Shown here one piece after another: positions 1-8,894 of a stretch of DNA of 42,411 nt; the stretch's first letter is position 1; the number at the start of each line of letters is the position of its first letter. The stretch lies in assembly GCA_902825865.1 (NCBI GenBank), contig CADECX010000027.1:1-42411 (forward strand). The letters are read 5' to 3'. The notes under the pieces are model-generated. The model worked only from the letters and a program-made list of their open reading frames with translations, searched no databases and was not told the DNA's origin. The DNA comes from an uncultured Alphaproteobacteria bacterium. Lineage in GTDB: Bacteria; Pseudomonadota; Alphaproteobacteria; Micropepsales; Micropepsaceae. Made by a program: the position numbers and the translations under genes.

Positions 1-275
1 ATGTACAGCGCCAGCCCGATGAGGATCGGCGCGCGCCGCCCGAACCGGTCGGAAAGGGGACCGACCATGGCCTGGCCGATCGCCAGGCCCAGAAAGAAAG
101 CCGCCAGGGAACGTTCGATGGCCGAGATCGGCTCATCGAATTCTCGCGCGATGGTGGGCAGCGCGGGCAGGTAGAGATCGATGCCGATGGGAATAAAGAC
201 GGTCAGGACCCCGAACAGGGCGATCAGCTCGATCCGCCGGGCGCGGGTGAAGGAATCGCTGGGGGAGGGAACCAT
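1..275 (-). CDS. Bcr/CflA-family MFS drug efflux transporter, N-terminal part
   Basis: This is the first 91 codons of an inner-membrane major facilitator; the rest lies beyond the window edge. The ATG is at 275-273 on the minus strand. The visible protein has a short cytoplasmic N-terminus, a first membrane helix (LIALFGVLTVFIPIGIDLYL), the family-typical DLYLPALPTIAREF stretch, and a second helix leading into GPLSDRFGRRAPI, the loop 2-3 motif of MFS antiporters. This combination is characteristic of the Bcr/CflA 12-14 helix proton-coupled drug exporters. The substrate cannot be read from the fragment. It is divergent from lolC, with about 80 bp between them. No strong Shine-Dalgarno is visible before the ATG, so the exact start is less sure than the family. 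Confidence 0.85.
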   Translation of the reverse strand, partial: MVPSPSDSFTRARRIELIALFGVLTVFIPIGIDLYLPALPTIAREFDEPISAIERSLAAFFLGLAIGQAMVGPLSDRFGRRAPILIGLALY

Positions 276-355
276 CACACGGGTATGGGGCCAGTGGGGC
301 AAGGGTGCAAGGCTTTGCGATGGACGGATTCGCGCGGCCCCCTTACGGTGGCCGC

Positions 356-1642
356 ATGCCTGAATCAGCTTCCCGAAAAACGCCAAAAAACAGTAGTGTT
401 TTTGCGCCCTTTGAATGGATGATTGCCGCCCGCTATCTGCGCGCCAAGCGGCAGGAAAGTTTCATTTCCGTCATCTCGCTGTTTTCGCTGATCGGGATCG
501 CTTTGGGGGTCGCCACCCTGATCATCGTGATGAGCGTGATGAACGGCTTCAAGGTCGAGCTGCTCAAAAGCATTCTGGGCCTGTCGGGCCATGTCACCAT
601 TCAGGCCGAGATCGGCACCTTGCCCAATTATGATGCGGTGGCGGGGCGCCTTCGCGCCGTGCCCGGCGTGGTGCGCGTAACCCCGGTGGTGGACGGCCAG
701 GTGATGGCCACCAAGGACAATGCCAATACCGGCGTGGTGGTGCGCGGCATCCGCCGCGAGGATCTGGCCAAGAACCCGCTGGTGGCGGACAAGCTGCGCG
801 CCGGGGCGCTCACCCATTTCGACCGCGACGATGTGGTGATTGTGGGTTCGGGGCTCGCCAACAAATTGCGTGTGCCGGTCGATGGCGAAATCACCTTGAT
901 CGCGCCCAAGGGCAATGTGACGCCCTTCGGCACCACGCCCCGGGTCAAGACTTACCATGTGATCAGCCTGTTCCGGGTGGGCAACACGCTTTACGACAGC
1001 AACTATATCTTCATGCCGCTGAGTGAGGCGCAGCTCTATTTCAACTATGGCGATGCGGTCAGCGGCATCGAGGTGATGGTCGCCGATCCCGATGCCAATC
1101 TGGCGATGCTGCCGGCGCTGATCAAGGCGGCGGGGCCGCAGACCCGCGCCGTGCCCTGGCAAAACATCAACAGCGCCTTTTTCGAAGTGGTGCAGGTGGA
1201 ACGCAATGTGATGTTCCTGATCCTGTCGCTGATCATCCTTGTGGCGGCGCTGAATATCGTGTCGGGCCTGATCATGCTGGTGAAGGACAAGTCGCCCGAC
1301 ATCGCCATTTTGCGCACCATGGGGGCGACGCGGGGCGCGGTGATGCGGGTGTTTCTGATCGCCGGAATGAGCGTGGGCGTGACGGGGACATTGCTGGGCT
1401 TTGTGCTGGGGGTTGCGTTCTGCGCCAATATCGAAACCATCCGCCAGGGCTTGCAGCATCTGACAGGGACGCCCTTGTTCGATGATACGGTTTATTTCCT
1501 GGCCCGTATGCCCGCGACCGTGGATCCCATGGAAGTGACCGGCGTGGTGATCATGGCGCTGGTCCTGACGTTCCTGGCGACCCTGTATCCGTCCTGGCGG
1601 GCTGCGCGGCTCGATCCGGTCGAGGCGCTGCGCTATGAGTGA
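356..1642 (+). CDS. lolC: lipoprotein-releasing ABC transporter permease LolC/LolE family
   Basis: Inner-membrane subunit of the Lol system, which extracts outer-membrane-destined lipoproteins and hands them to LolA. About 428 residues, normal for the family. One membrane helix lies near residues 36-62, followed by a large periplasmic domain (about 63-280) and three C-terminal helices near 284-308, 328-355 and 394-415, ending in the typical [18 protein letters not shown]. Only one permease gene is present, so it probably forms a homodimer (LolF-type arrangement known from bacteria with a single permease); this is inference. The start was placed at ATG 356 because homologues begin shortly before the [14 protein letters not shown] segment; in-frame ATGs at 305 and 320 would add a non-homologous leader. 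It overlaps lolD by 8 nt. Confidence 0.93.
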   Translation: MPESASRKTPKNSSVFAPFEWMIAARYLRAKRQESFISVISLFSLIGIALGVATLIIVMSVMNGFKVELLKSILGLSGHVTIQAEIGTLPNYDAVAGRLRAVPGVVRVTPVVDGQVMATKDNANTGVVVRGIRREDLAKNPLVADKLRAGALTHFDRDDVVIVGSGLANKLRVPVDGEITLIAPKGNVTPFGTTPRVKTYHVISLFRVGNTLYDSNYIFMPLSEAQLYFNYGDAVSGIEVMVADPDANLAMLPALIKAAGPQTRAVPWQNINSAFFEVVQVERNVMFLILSLIILVAALNIVSGLIMLVKDKSPDIAILRTMGATRGAVMRVFLIAGMSVGVTGTLLGFVLGVAFCANIETIRQGLQHLTGTPLFDDTVYFLARMPATVDPMEVTGVVIMALVLTFLATLYPSWRAARLDPVEALRYE

Positions 1643-2324
1643 GGTCTTGCGCCTGGAAAATATCACCCGCCGCTACAAGGAGGGTGAAGGCCAGCTGGAA
1701 GTGTTCAGCGATCTCAGCCTTGCGATCAGCGCGGGTGAGATCGTCGCTCTGGTCGGCCCCAGCGGCTCGGGCAAGTCCTCGCTGCTGCATATCGCCGGTC
1801 TTTTGGAAGCGCCCACCAGCGGCGAGATCATCATCGAGGGTACCGCCACGTCCGGCCTGCCCGATGCCGAGCGCACCGCCATCCGCCGCGACCGCATGGG
1901 TTTCGTCTATCAGGCGCATCATCTGCTCCCCGAGTTCGACGCGCTGGAGAATGTGGTCCTGCCGCAGATGATCGCCGGGCGCTCCAAGGGCGAAGCGGCG
2001 AAGGAAGCCGCGCGGCTGCTGGAGACGCTGGGACTGGGGCAGAGGCTTACCCATCGCCCGGCGCAATTGTCGGGCGGCGAACAGCAGCGCGTCGCCATCG
2101 CCCGCGCCCTGGCCAACCGGCCGCGCCTGCTTCTGGCCGACGAGCCCACCGGCAATCTGGATCCCAAGACGTCGGGCGGGGTGTTTGACGCCCTGATCGA
2201 GATCACCCGGGCCCAGGGTCTGGCCGCCCTGATCGCCACCCACAATCTCGAGCTGGCGGGCCGCATGGACCGGGTTTTGATGCTGCATCAGGGCCGGCTG
2301 GTCGAAGGCTCACAGGCCCGCTAA
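1635..2324 (+). CDS. lolD: lipoprotein-releasing ABC transporter ATP-binding protein LolD
   Basis: ATPase that powers lipoprotein extraction by the LolC-type permease. The 229-residue protein has all ABC motifs: Walker [10 protein letters not shown] at 41-49, the signature LSGGEQQ at 145-151, Walker B LLLADEP around D169-E170, a D-loop (GNLD) and the switch histidine in IATHN. The Q-loop region [15 protein letters not shown] is typical of the LolD/MacB group of short, permease-coupled ATPases. The start ATG lies inside the end of lolC (8-nt overlap), indicating translational coupling. It is followed by a 335-bp interval that holds the SOS promoter and micro-ORF. Confidence 0.96.
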   Translation: MSEVLRLENITRRYKEGEGQLEVFSDLSLAISAGEIVALVGPSGSGKSSLLHIAGLLEAPTSGEIIIEGTATSGLPDAERTAIRRDRMGFVYQAHHLLPEFDALENVVLPQMIAGRSKGEAAKEAARLLETLGLGQRLTHRPAQLSGGEQQRVAIARALANRPRLLLADEPTGNLDPKTSGGVFDALIEITRAQGLAALIATHNLELAGRMDRVLMLHQGRLVEGSQAR

Positions 2325-2412
2325 AGCCGCGCTTTCCCTCGAAAAACCCGCTTTGTTCTTCTTTTTCCATGGTTAACCAATCGTATCATTTTCGAACGGT
2401 CTTGTTTTGTTC

Positions 2413-2441
2413 TTGCGTCCAAAAAAGAACCAAAGTAGAAC
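2413..2441 (+). promoter_or_regulatory. SOS-regulated promoter with LexA box
   Basis: A direct-repeat LexA box GAAC-CAAAGTA-GAAC lies at 2427-2441, the form (GTTC-N7-GTTC on the other strand) used by alphaproteobacterial LexA. It overlaps the -10 of a promoter with -35 TTGCGT at 2413-2418, a 17-bp spacer and -10 TAGAAC at 2436-2441. The lexA promoter in this same window has the same layout, the same -10 and the same box spacing. LexA bound here would block RNA polymerase. The start site would be about 2448, leaving a short leader before the micro-ORF at 2466. Confidence 0.85.
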
Positions 2442-2465
2442 GAAATCCAACAGAGGGAGATCGAC

Positions 2466-2576
2466 ATGCTTTGGGCCAAGGATGCAGCGGCGGGTGCGGG
2501 TTTGGTGCTTTTCATGGTGTGGGCCTTTGTGCTGGCCAATGGCGCCCAGGCGGCCCTGAGCCATCTACCCGTCTGA
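2466..2576 (+). CDS. 36-residue SOS-controlled single-helix membrane peptide (SidA-like)
   Basis: A short reading frame with a strong Shine-Dalgarno (GAGGGAGA, 7 nt from the ATG) directly downstream of the LexA-controlled promoter. The peptide starts MLWAKDAAAG and continues as one hydrophobic helix (LVLFMVWAFVLA) with a small polar tail ending SHLPV. Charge distribution suggests a single-pass inner-membrane peptide. In Caulobacter crescentus the SOS-induced division inhibitor SidA is a 29-residue inner-membrane peptide that acts on the divisome (FtsW/FtsN), and by memory it also sits beside dnaE; position, size, topology and regulation match. Sequence homology to SidA cannot be confirmed by eye, so the function is inference. 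The existence of the gene is well supported. Confidence 0.8.
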   Translation: MLWAKDAAAGAGLVLFMVWAFVLANGAQAALSHLPV

Positions 2577-2659
2577 CGCTGTGGATAGGGGCGGGTGACG
2601 CCCCCATCTGAGCGTGAGAGCAGGCGATAGTGCGCGCCTGACTCTTCCGGAAAATCGTC

Positions 2660-5600
2660 ATGGCGTCCTTCGTACATCTGCGCGTCAAGAGCGCCTATTC
2701 GCTGCTCGAAGGCGCGGTCAGGCCTCAGGAACTGGCGGAGCTGGCGCGCTATGCCGGGACGCCGGCGGCGGCGGTCACCGACACCAACAATCTGTTCGGC
2801 GTTTATGAGATTGCCGACACCCTGGCCAAGGCGGGCATCCAGCCCATCGTGGGCGCGGTTTTGTCGGTGGAGTTCGCGGCCCGCAATCCGCTTCAGACCG
2901 GCTCGCGCAAGAAGCTGCCGCATCTGCCGCTGCTGGTGCAGAACGAGACCGGCTATCAGAACCTCACCAAGCTTCTGTCCGCTGCCTATTTGGATGTGGA
3001 GGCGGGCGACTGGGCGCATGTGAAAGCGGAAAAGCTTTTCGCCCATACCGAGGGACTGATCGCGCTGACCGGCGGACCGGGCGGGGTGATCAACCAGCTG
3101 TTACTGGACGGCCAGCGGGAGGCGGCAGAAGCGGCATTGAAGCGGTTGGCCGCCGCCTTCCCCGGCCGCCTCTATGTCGAATTGCAGCGCCACGGCCTGG
3201 CGGAGGAACGCGCCACCGAAGAAGCGTTGCTGGATATGGCCTATGCCAACAAGCTGCCGATTGTCGCCACCAATGATGTGCATTTCGGCAAGGCCAATAT
3301 GTATGAGGCCCATGACGCGCTGCTTTGCATTGCCGACGGCGCCTTTGTCAGCCAGGACGACCGCCGCCGCCTGACCCGCGAGCATCGCTTCAAGACCGCG
3401 AGCGAAATGCAGGCCCAGTTCGCCGATCTTCCCGAAGCGATCGAGAACACCATCGAGATCGCGCGCCGCTGCGCCTTCAAGCCCGGCAAGCGCAAGCCCA
3501 TCCTGCCGGTATTCGTGCCGGAGTCCGGCAAATCGGCGGAAGCGGAATTGAAAGCCCAGGCCGAAGAGGGGCTGGCGCGGCGCCTGACGGGCGCCAAGCT
3601 GGCGGCCGAGCGCAGCGTCTATGACGAACGGCTGGGTTATGAGCTGGGCATCATCAACCGCATGGGTTTTCCCGGCTACTTTTTGATCGTGTCCGATTTC
3701 ATGAAATGGACCCGGGCGCGCGGCATTCCGGTCGGCGTGCGCGGTTCGGGCGCCTCTTCGCTGGTGGCCTGGGCGCTGGACATTACCAACCTGGATCCGC
3801 TGCGGTTCGGCCTGTTCTTCGAGCGTTTCCTCAATCCCGAACGCCTGTCCATGCCGGACTTCGATATCGATTTCTGCCAGGAGCGGCGTGACGAAGTGGT
3901 GCGCTATGTGCGGAGCAAATATGGCCATGACCGGGTGGCGCAGATCATCGCGCTGGGTTCCTTGCAGGCGCGCGCCGCGGTGCGCGATGCCGGCCGTGTG
4001 CTGCAAATGCCGTTGGGCCTGGTGGACCGTATCGCCAAGCTGATCCCCAATCCGCCGGGCAAGAGCATTTCCCTGCGCGAAGCGGTGGACAGCGAGCCGC
4101 GCCTGCAGCAGATCGCGGAGTCCGAGCCCATCGCCCAGCGCCTGTTCGAGATCACCGAAAAGATCGAGGGCCTTTATCGCCATGCCTCTACCCATCCTGC
4201 GGGCGTTGTGATCGGCGACCGGCCTCTTGACGAGATTTTGCCGCTTTATCGCGATCCGCGCTCCGACATGCCGGTGACCCAGTTCGACTATGAGGATGCC
4301 GAAAAAGCCGGGCTGGTGAAGTTCGACTTTCTCGGCCTCAAGACCCTCACCGTGATCGCCAAGGCCGAAGAGCTTTTGAAAAAACGCGGCATCCAGCTTC
4401 ACACCCAGACCATCGATTTCGACGATGTCGCCACCTTCGAAATGCTCAGCCATGGCGACAGCGTGGGCGTGTTCCAAATGGAAGGCGCCGGCATGCGCGA
4501 TCTGCTGCGCAAGATGAAGCCGAACCATATCAACGACCTGGTGGCGCTGGTGGCGCTTTACCGCCCCGGTCCGATGGATTCCATCCCGACCTATATCGCG
4601 CGCAAGAACGGCAAGGAGCTGGTGGAGTATCTCCACCCCGCCATGGAGCCGATCCTCAAGGAATCCTATGGCGTGATGACCTATCAGGACGATGTGATGC
4701 GCATCGCCCGCGAGCTGGCCGGTTACACCATGGGCGAGGCCGATATTCTGCGCCGCGCCATGGGCAAGAAGATACCGGCGGAAATGATCCCGCAACGGGA
4801 AAAATTCATGAAAGGCGCCGCCGAACGCGGCATCACAAGGCAGGTGGCCGAGACCATCTTCGAACAGGCGGAGAAATTCGCCGGTTACGGCTTCAACAAG
4901 GGCCATGCCGCCGCCTACGCCCAGGTCGCCTATCAGACGGCGTATCTGAAGACCAATTATCCGGTCGAATTCCTGGCCGCATCCATGACCCTGGATATCG
5001 GCAATACCGACCGGCTCAATATCTTCCGCCAGGAAGCGCAGCGGCTGGGGGTGAAGGTCTCGCCGCCCGACATCAACCGCAGCGAAGCGGTGTTCAGTTG
5101 CGATGCCCCGGCCAACACCGTGTTCTATGCCCTGGCCGCGGTGAAGGGCGTGGGCCGCCAGGCGATGGATCATGTGGTGGAGGTCCGCCACACCGGCGGC
5201 AAGTTCAAATCCCTGTCGGATTTCGCGCGGCGGGTGGACCCGCGCCTGGTCAACAAGCGCGCCTTTGAAAATCTGGCGCGGGCAGGGGCGTTCGACAGTC
5301 TCAATCCCAACCGGCGGCAGGTGGTGGAGAATTCCGACCGCATTTTGGGCGGGGCGCAGGCCGCCCAGCGCGAGCGCGAAAGCGGGCAGGTGTCCATGTT
5401 TGGGGGTGACAGCGGGGCAGGCGAGGAAATTCGTTTGTCCGCCATGCCCGACTGGCCGGTGCATGAGCGGCTGGGCGAGGAATTCTCCGCCATGGGCTTT
5501 TATCTTTCCGGCCATCCGCTGGACTCTTATGGACCGGCGCTGAAGCGGCTGGGGGCGGCGACCTATGCGGCCCTGCTGGAAGACCGCCGCCGCGGCGGCT

Positions 5601-6076
5601 TCAAGGCCAAGATCGCGGGTACCCTGATCAAGAAGAGCGAGCGGCGCGGCCGCAACGACCAGATGTATGCCTTTGTCTCCTTCTCCGATCCCACCGGCAT
5701 GTTCGAGGTGATGCTGTTTCCGGAAGTGCTGGCGGCCTGCCGCCCCTTGCTGGAAGCGGGCAAGTCGCTGCTGATCACGGCCAGCGCGGAATGGGACGGC
5801 GACGAGCTCAAACTGCGCGCCGCCTCGATCATCGATCTGGATGCCGCCGCCGCCCAGGCGGGCGAGGGGATGGTGGTGCGCCTGTCGGACACCGCCTCGC
5901 TGGGCGCGCTCTATGCCGAACTGTCGCAAGCCGGCAAAGGGCTGGTGAATATCGTGGTGCCCGGCGGGTCGGGCGAGGAAGTCGAGATCGAACTGAAAAA
6001 GCGCATCGCGGTGAACGCCACCTTGCGCAATCGCGTGGCGGCTTTACCCGGTGTGGCAAGCGTGGAGGCGGTTTAG
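2660..6076 (+). CDS. dnaE: DNA polymerase III alpha subunit
   Basis: Catalytic subunit of the replicative polymerase, 1138 residues, the usual length for DnaE1. The N-terminal PHP domain spans about 1-280 (FVHLRVKSAYSLLEG at the start). The three catalytic aspartates of the C-family polymerase are present: D400 and D402 in MPDFDIDF, and D556 in VKFDFLGLKT. A beta-clamp-binding motif QVSMF lies at 910-914, and an OB fold about 980-1060 (GTLIKKSERRGRNDQMYAFV). Residues match E. coli DnaE (D401, D403, D555) almost position for position, so this is the housekeeping enzyme and not the SOS mutasome DnaE2. It lies 83 bp after the SOS micro-ORF and could be co-transcribed with it. The Shine-Dalgarno before ATG 2660 is weak. 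Confidence 0.97.
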   Translation: MASFVHLRVKSAYSLLEGAVRPQELAELARYAGTPAAAVTDTNNLFGVYEIADTLAKAGIQPIVGAVLSVEFAARNPLQTGSRKKLPHLPLLVQNETGYQNLTKLLSAAYLDVEAGDWAHVKAEKLFAHTEGLIALTGGPGGVINQLLLDGQREAAEAALKRLAAAFPGRLYVELQRHGLAEERATEEALLDMAYANKLPIVATNDVHFGKANMYEAHDALLCIADGAFVSQDDRRRLTREHRFKTASEMQAQFADLPEAIENTIEIARRCAFKPGKRKPILPVFVPESGKSAEAELKAQAEEGLARRLTGAKLAAERSVYDERLGYELGIINRMGFPGYFLIVSDFMKWTRARGIPVGVRGSGASSLVAWALDITNLDPLRFGLFFERFLNPERLSMPDFDIDFCQERRDEVVRYVRSKYGHDRVAQIIALGSLQARAAVRDAGRVLQMPLGLVDRIAKLIPNPPGKSISLREAVDSEPRLQQIAESEPIAQRLFEITEKIEGLYRHASTHPAGVVIGDRPLDEILPLYRDPRSDMPVTQFDYEDAEKAGLVKFDFLGLKTLTVIAKAEELLKKRGIQLHTQTIDFDDVATFEMLSHGDSVGVFQMEGAGMRDLLRKMKPNHINDLVALVALYRPGPMDSIPTYIARKNGKELVEYLHPAMEPILKESYGVMTYQDDVMRIARELAGYTMGEADILRRAMGKKIPAEMIPQREKFMKGAAERGITRQVAETIFEQAEKFAGYGFNKGHAAAYAQVAYQTAYLKTNYPVEFLAASMTLDIGNTDRLNIFRQEAQRLGVKVSPPDINRSEAVFSCDAPANTVFYALAAVKGVGRQAMDHVVEVRHTGGKFKSLSDFARRVDPRLVNKRAFENLARAGAFDSLNPNRRQVVENSDRILGGAQAAQRERESGQVSMFGGDSGAGEEIRLSAMPDWPVHERLGEEFSAMGFYLSGHPLDSYGPALKRLGAATYAALLEDRRRGGFKAKIAGTLIKKSERRGRNDQMYAFVSFSDPTGMFEVMLFPEVLAACRPLLEAGKSLLITASAEWDGDELKLRAASIIDLDAAAAQAGEGMVVRLSDTASLGALYAELSQAGKGLVNIVVPGGSGEEVEIELKKRIAVNATLRNRVAALPGVASVEAV

Positions 6077-6077
6077 C

Positions 6078-6395
6078 ATGAGCGACAATTCCCGTTATGT
6101 CGGAAAGCCGCTGCTCAGATTGCTGGAGCTCTATATCCTGAAGGCGCTGGGCGAACTGCCGGCGCCGGAGCAGGAGAGTTTGGACAGGTTGGCGCCCAAG
6201 CTGCAGGCCGTCTATGGCGGCAACGGCACCTGGCATGGCGCGCTGGAGGCAGCGGTTCACATGCCCAAGGACATGCCGCAGCAAATCCGGGACCTGTGGG
6301 CCAAAAATCTCGAAATCGCCCAGGCCAAGAATGTCCCGGCGCTTTCCGCACAGCAGTTCGCCGAGATTTTTGTCGACGAGAATCTGACGACTTGA
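6078..6395 (+). CDS. small conserved-looking protein of unknown function
   Basis: A 105-residue soluble protein that I cannot assign to a family. It starts 1 nt after the dnaE stop codon; the Shine-Dalgarno GGAGGCGG lies within the dnaE end, so the two are translated together. The start at 6078 is preferred to an upstream in-frame ATG at 6051 because of that ribosome site and because translation from 6051 would overlap dnaE. The protein is helical in appearance (KPLLRLLELYILKALGELP; DMPQQIRDLWAKNLEIAQAK), lacks a signal peptide or membrane helices, and ends EIFVDENLTT. Location suggests a link with dnaE expression, nothing more. Confidence 0.8.
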   Translation: MSDNSRYVGKPLLRLLELYILKALGELPAPEQESLDRLAPKLQAVYGGNGTWHGALEAAVHMPKDMPQQIRDLWAKNLEIAQAKNVPALSAQQFAEIFVDENLTT

Positions 6396-6435
6396 ATCGC
6401 GCGGTTCTTTTGCGTCGTGAGTTTGTCGCGCTCAG

Positions 6436-7623
6436 TCAAAGCTTGCGGATAGCGCCTTCGAGGCGTTCCAGCGCTTGCGCCAGCCGCGCCGGGTCCTGCG
6501 CGAAACAGATGCGCAAATAAGAATCGTCGCGCCCATCGCCCAGGCTGAAGGCCCAGCCGGGTGACACCCCGACCTTGTCGTCCTTCACCATGCGCTGGCA
6601 GAAACCCAGACTGTCCTTCAGTCCATCGACATGCAGGAAGCCGTAAAAGGCCCCGTCGGGCTGAAACCAGCGCACCCGGTTCTGCTGTTTGATCCAGGCC
6701 TGCACTACATCGCGTCCTTGGCGGCAGCGGTCCAGCAGGAGCGCGCGGAAAGCATCTCCCTCCGGCGACAAGGCAGCCAGCGCGCCATACTGAGCAAAGT
6801 GGGTGCTGCCTGTGTTGTTGCACTGGGCCATGGCGGCGGCGGCGCCTTCCACGCTTTTGGGATGGGTCAGCCAGCCGATGCGCCAGCCGGTCATCGCCCA
6901 GGGCTTGGAGAAAGAATTGATCGCGAATACCGCGTCTTCCTCGTCGGCGATGGAAAGAAAGGAGGGCGCATGCGCGGCGCCGTCATAGATCAAGGTGCCG
7001 TAGACTTCGTCGGCCAGGATGGCGATACCGCGCGCCCGGCAGAAATCCAGAATCTGTTTTTGCTCGTCCGCCGTCAGCATCCAGCCGGTGGGATTGCCGG
7101 GCGAGGCCAGGAACATCGCCTTGGTCCGCGTATCGCAGGCATCGAACAGCCGGTTCAGATCCAGGCGCCAGCGCCCCGCGTTCCAGTCTTCTTCCAGCCG
7201 CACCAGCCGCGGTTCCGCGCCCACAACCCTGGTCGCCTGAAAAATATTGGGCCAGATCGGCGAGACGATCACCACATTGTCGCCGCCCTCGCAGCACATC
7301 TGCAGGGCGGTCACCACCGCCAGCATGGCGCCGCCGGGAACGGTGATGCGCTCCAGCGCGATGTCCGCCCCGACCGTGCGCTTGTGAAAATCGCGGATCG
7401 CTTCGCGCAAAGGCTGGATGCCGCGGGCATTGGTGTAAAAAGTGCGCCCGTCCTCCAGCGCTTGGATGGCGGCCTGGCGGATGAAAGGCGGCGTCACCAG
7501 ATCGGTCTCGCCGAACCACAGCGGCAGGACATCGGGATTGCCCAGGCCCAGCGCCGTCACCTTGCTGATGCCGGACGGTTCAAGCTCGCGGATGACGGGG
7601 CGGATGGGGCTTTTTCGGTTCAT
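6436..7623 (-). CDS. PLP-dependent class I/II aminotransferase
   Basis: A 395-residue fold-type I aminotransferase of the aspartate aminotransferase superfamily. Visible motifs include SPGNPTG at 174-180 (the substrate/PLP asparagine), D205 and Y208 in ADEVYG, the PLP Schiff-base lysine K240 in NSFSKPW, and R248 in TGWRIGW. The N-terminal LPLWFGETDLVTPPFIRQAA segment is common in a branch annotated only as aminotransferase, so the amino donor and acceptor are not known. The start at 7623 (MNRKSPIRPVIREL) fits homologues; the open frame runs further upstream only by chance. It is convergent with the small gene at 6078 and only 42 bp from the divergent GT87 gene. Confidence 0.9.
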   Translation of the reverse strand: MNRKSPIRPVIRELEPSGISKVTALGLGNPDVLPLWFGETDLVTPPFIRQAAIQALEDGRTFYTNARGIQPLREAIRDFHKRTVGADIALERITVPGGAMLAVVTALQMCCEGGDNVVIVSPIWPNIFQATRVVGAEPRLVRLEEDWNAGRWRLDLNRLFDACDTRTKAMFLASPGNPTGWMLTADEQKQILDFCRARGIAILADEVYGTLIYDGAAHAPSFLSIADEEDAVFAINSFSKPWAMTGWRIGWLTHPKSVEGAAAAMAQCNNTGSTHFAQYGALAALSPEGDAFRALLLDRCRQGRDVVQAWIKQQNRVRWFQPDGAFYGFLHVDGLKDSLGFCQRMVKDDKVGVSPGWAFSLGDGRDDSYLRICFAQDPARLAQALERLEGAIRKL

Positions 7624-7665
7624 GGCGGGTGTGTAACTGAAAGTCGTGCTCGCGCATAATGCGGC

Positions 7666-8859
7666 ATGGATTCGCCCATTCTCAAACGCCATTGGCCGCT
7701 CGCCGCCGTTGCGGTCCTGTTTGGCCTGTATGGCTGGGCCCTGGTGGCGGCCACCGGCAGCGGTCATGACGGGGTGATCGGGCCGCGCTTTAACGCCCTG
7801 GGCGCCGATTGGGTGATTTTCCAGGCGGCGGCGCGCGCCTTTTTTTCCGGCGAGCTGACGCATATTTACGACCAGGCCTGGATCACCAACGCGACCAACA
7901 GTCAGTTCGCCGATTGGCTGTCGCAGCCGCTGCCTTTTCCGCTCTTTCCCTATCCGCCGGTCTTTCTGCTGCTGGTGTTGCCCTTCGCCAAGCTGCCCGT
8001 GGCGCTGTCGCTGCTGCTCAGTCAGTCGGCGCAATTCGCCGCTTTGGCGCTGGCGCTGCGCAAGTTCGCGCCCGGCAAGGCCACTCTCTATTTTCTGATC
8101 GGCGCGTTGCTGGCGCCGGCCGCTTCCAACAATGTCCTGGCCGGCAGCAATGCCGTGCTGGTCACCGCGCTGATCGTTGGCGGGTTCGCGCTGTTGAAGG
8201 ACAGGCCGCTGCTGGCCGGCGCGCTGCTAGGAGTGGTGATTTTCAAGCCGCAATTTTTCCCGCTGCTGCCGCTGGCCTTGCTCGCGGGAAAAGAGGTGCG
8301 GGCGCTGGCCGGCATGGCGGCGAGCATCGCCCCGCTGGTTCTCATCAGCGCCGCTTTGTTCGGGCCGGGCCTGTGGCTGGACTGGATCAATGTCTATCTG
8401 CATCCCCAGCAAGTCGCGGGGGTGAACGCCACCGATTGGGGCCATAGCTGGGATGAAAGCGTCTCGACCTGTGTCGCGCTGCTCGGCGCGCCGCGCTGGC
8501 TGGCGAATACGGCCCAGGCGCTGGCCGCGCTGGTGGCAATCGTTGCTGTGTGGCGCGCCTTCCGCCTTGGGCATCCGGGGCGGCTGGCGATTCTGCTCTG
8601 CGCCGCCCTGTTGGCCTCGCCGCATGTCTCCAATTACGACCTGTTGATGCTGGCGGTGGCGGGGCTGATCTATCTCAAGGCCCTGCCGGAAAGTTCCCGG
8701 CCCCTGATCCTGCTTCTGCCCCTGGCGGCCTGGACCGCCCCAATCTTCAATCCGCCCAAGGTGATGCCCCTGGGCCTGATAACCCCCTTGCTGCTTTTGG
8801 GCTTGATCTGGGCCGTTTTCCGCGGGCTGGGGGCTGAAAAACCCCTGAAAACACCTTGA
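7666..8859 (+). CDS. GT87-like (DUF2029) membrane glycosyltransferase
   Basis: A polytopic membrane protein of 397 residues with about nine to ten hydrophobic segments. It has the features of the GT87/DUF2029 family: an acidic first loop after helix 1 (GADWVIFQAAARAFFSGE, with the aspartate expected in the active site), YPPVFLLLVLPFA, and KPQFFPLLPLALL, the conserved KPQ segment. Family members use polyprenyl-phosphate sugars as donors for glycans or glycolipids on the outer face of the membrane; the acceptor here is unknown. No clear ribosome site precedes ATG 7666. The gene is divergent from the aminotransferase and ends just before the rpsB promoter. Confidence 0.8.
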   Translation: MDSPILKRHWPLAAVAVLFGLYGWALVAATGSGHDGVIGPRFNALGADWVIFQAAARAFFSGELTHIYDQAWITNATNSQFADWLSQPLPFPLFPYPPVFLLLVLPFAKLPVALSLLLSQSAQFAALALALRKFAPGKATLYFLIGALLAPAASNNVLAGSNAVLVTALIVGGFALLKDRPLLAGALLGVVIFKPQFFPLLPLALLAGKEVRALAGMAASIAPLVLISAALFGPGLWLDWINVYLHPQQVAGVNATDWGHSWDESVSTCVALLGAPRWLANTAQALAALVAIVAVWRAFRLGHPGRLAILLCAALLASPHVSNYDLLMLAVAGLIYLKALPESSRPLILLLPLAAWTAPIFNPPKVMPLGLITPLLLLGLIWAVFRGLGAEKPLKTP

Positions 8860-8884
8860 TTTAGGGGCAAGTCCTCCCCTATAA
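8856..8884 (+). promoter_or_regulatory. probable housekeeping promoter of the rpsB operon
   Basis: TTGATT at 8856-8861 and CTATAA at 8879-8884 are separated by exactly 17 bp, a good sigma-70-type match. The -35 overlaps the end of the upstream gene. Transcription would begin around 8890, just before the 5' arm of the leader stem at 8900, so promoter and leader fit each other. Confidence 0.65.
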
Positions 8885-8894
8885 GCCCCGCCAT

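Noticed and set aside
365..1666. Long minus-strand open frame opposite lolC
   Set aside because: Composition is rich in His, Arg and Gln, with no recognisable motif; it is the antisense shadow of a strongly recognised gene in GC-rich DNA. The same holds for the long minus frames opposite dnaE, bamA/ompH, dxr and the PQQ gene.
3101..5929. 942-codon antisense frame in dnaE
   Set aside because: No motifs, atypical residue use, and the sense strand is a complete DnaE with all catalytic residues.
2660..6076. SOS mutasome polymerase DnaE2 (ImuC)
   Set aside because: Although an SOS box lies upstream, the protein has the PHP, clamp-binding and OB features and residue numbering of DnaE1, and no imuA or imuB is nearby.
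8863..8880. AGGGG/CCCCT hairpin as terminator of the GT87 gene
   Set aside because: The stem is only 5 bp with no T-run and overlaps a well-spaced -35/-10 pair, so a promoter is the better reading.
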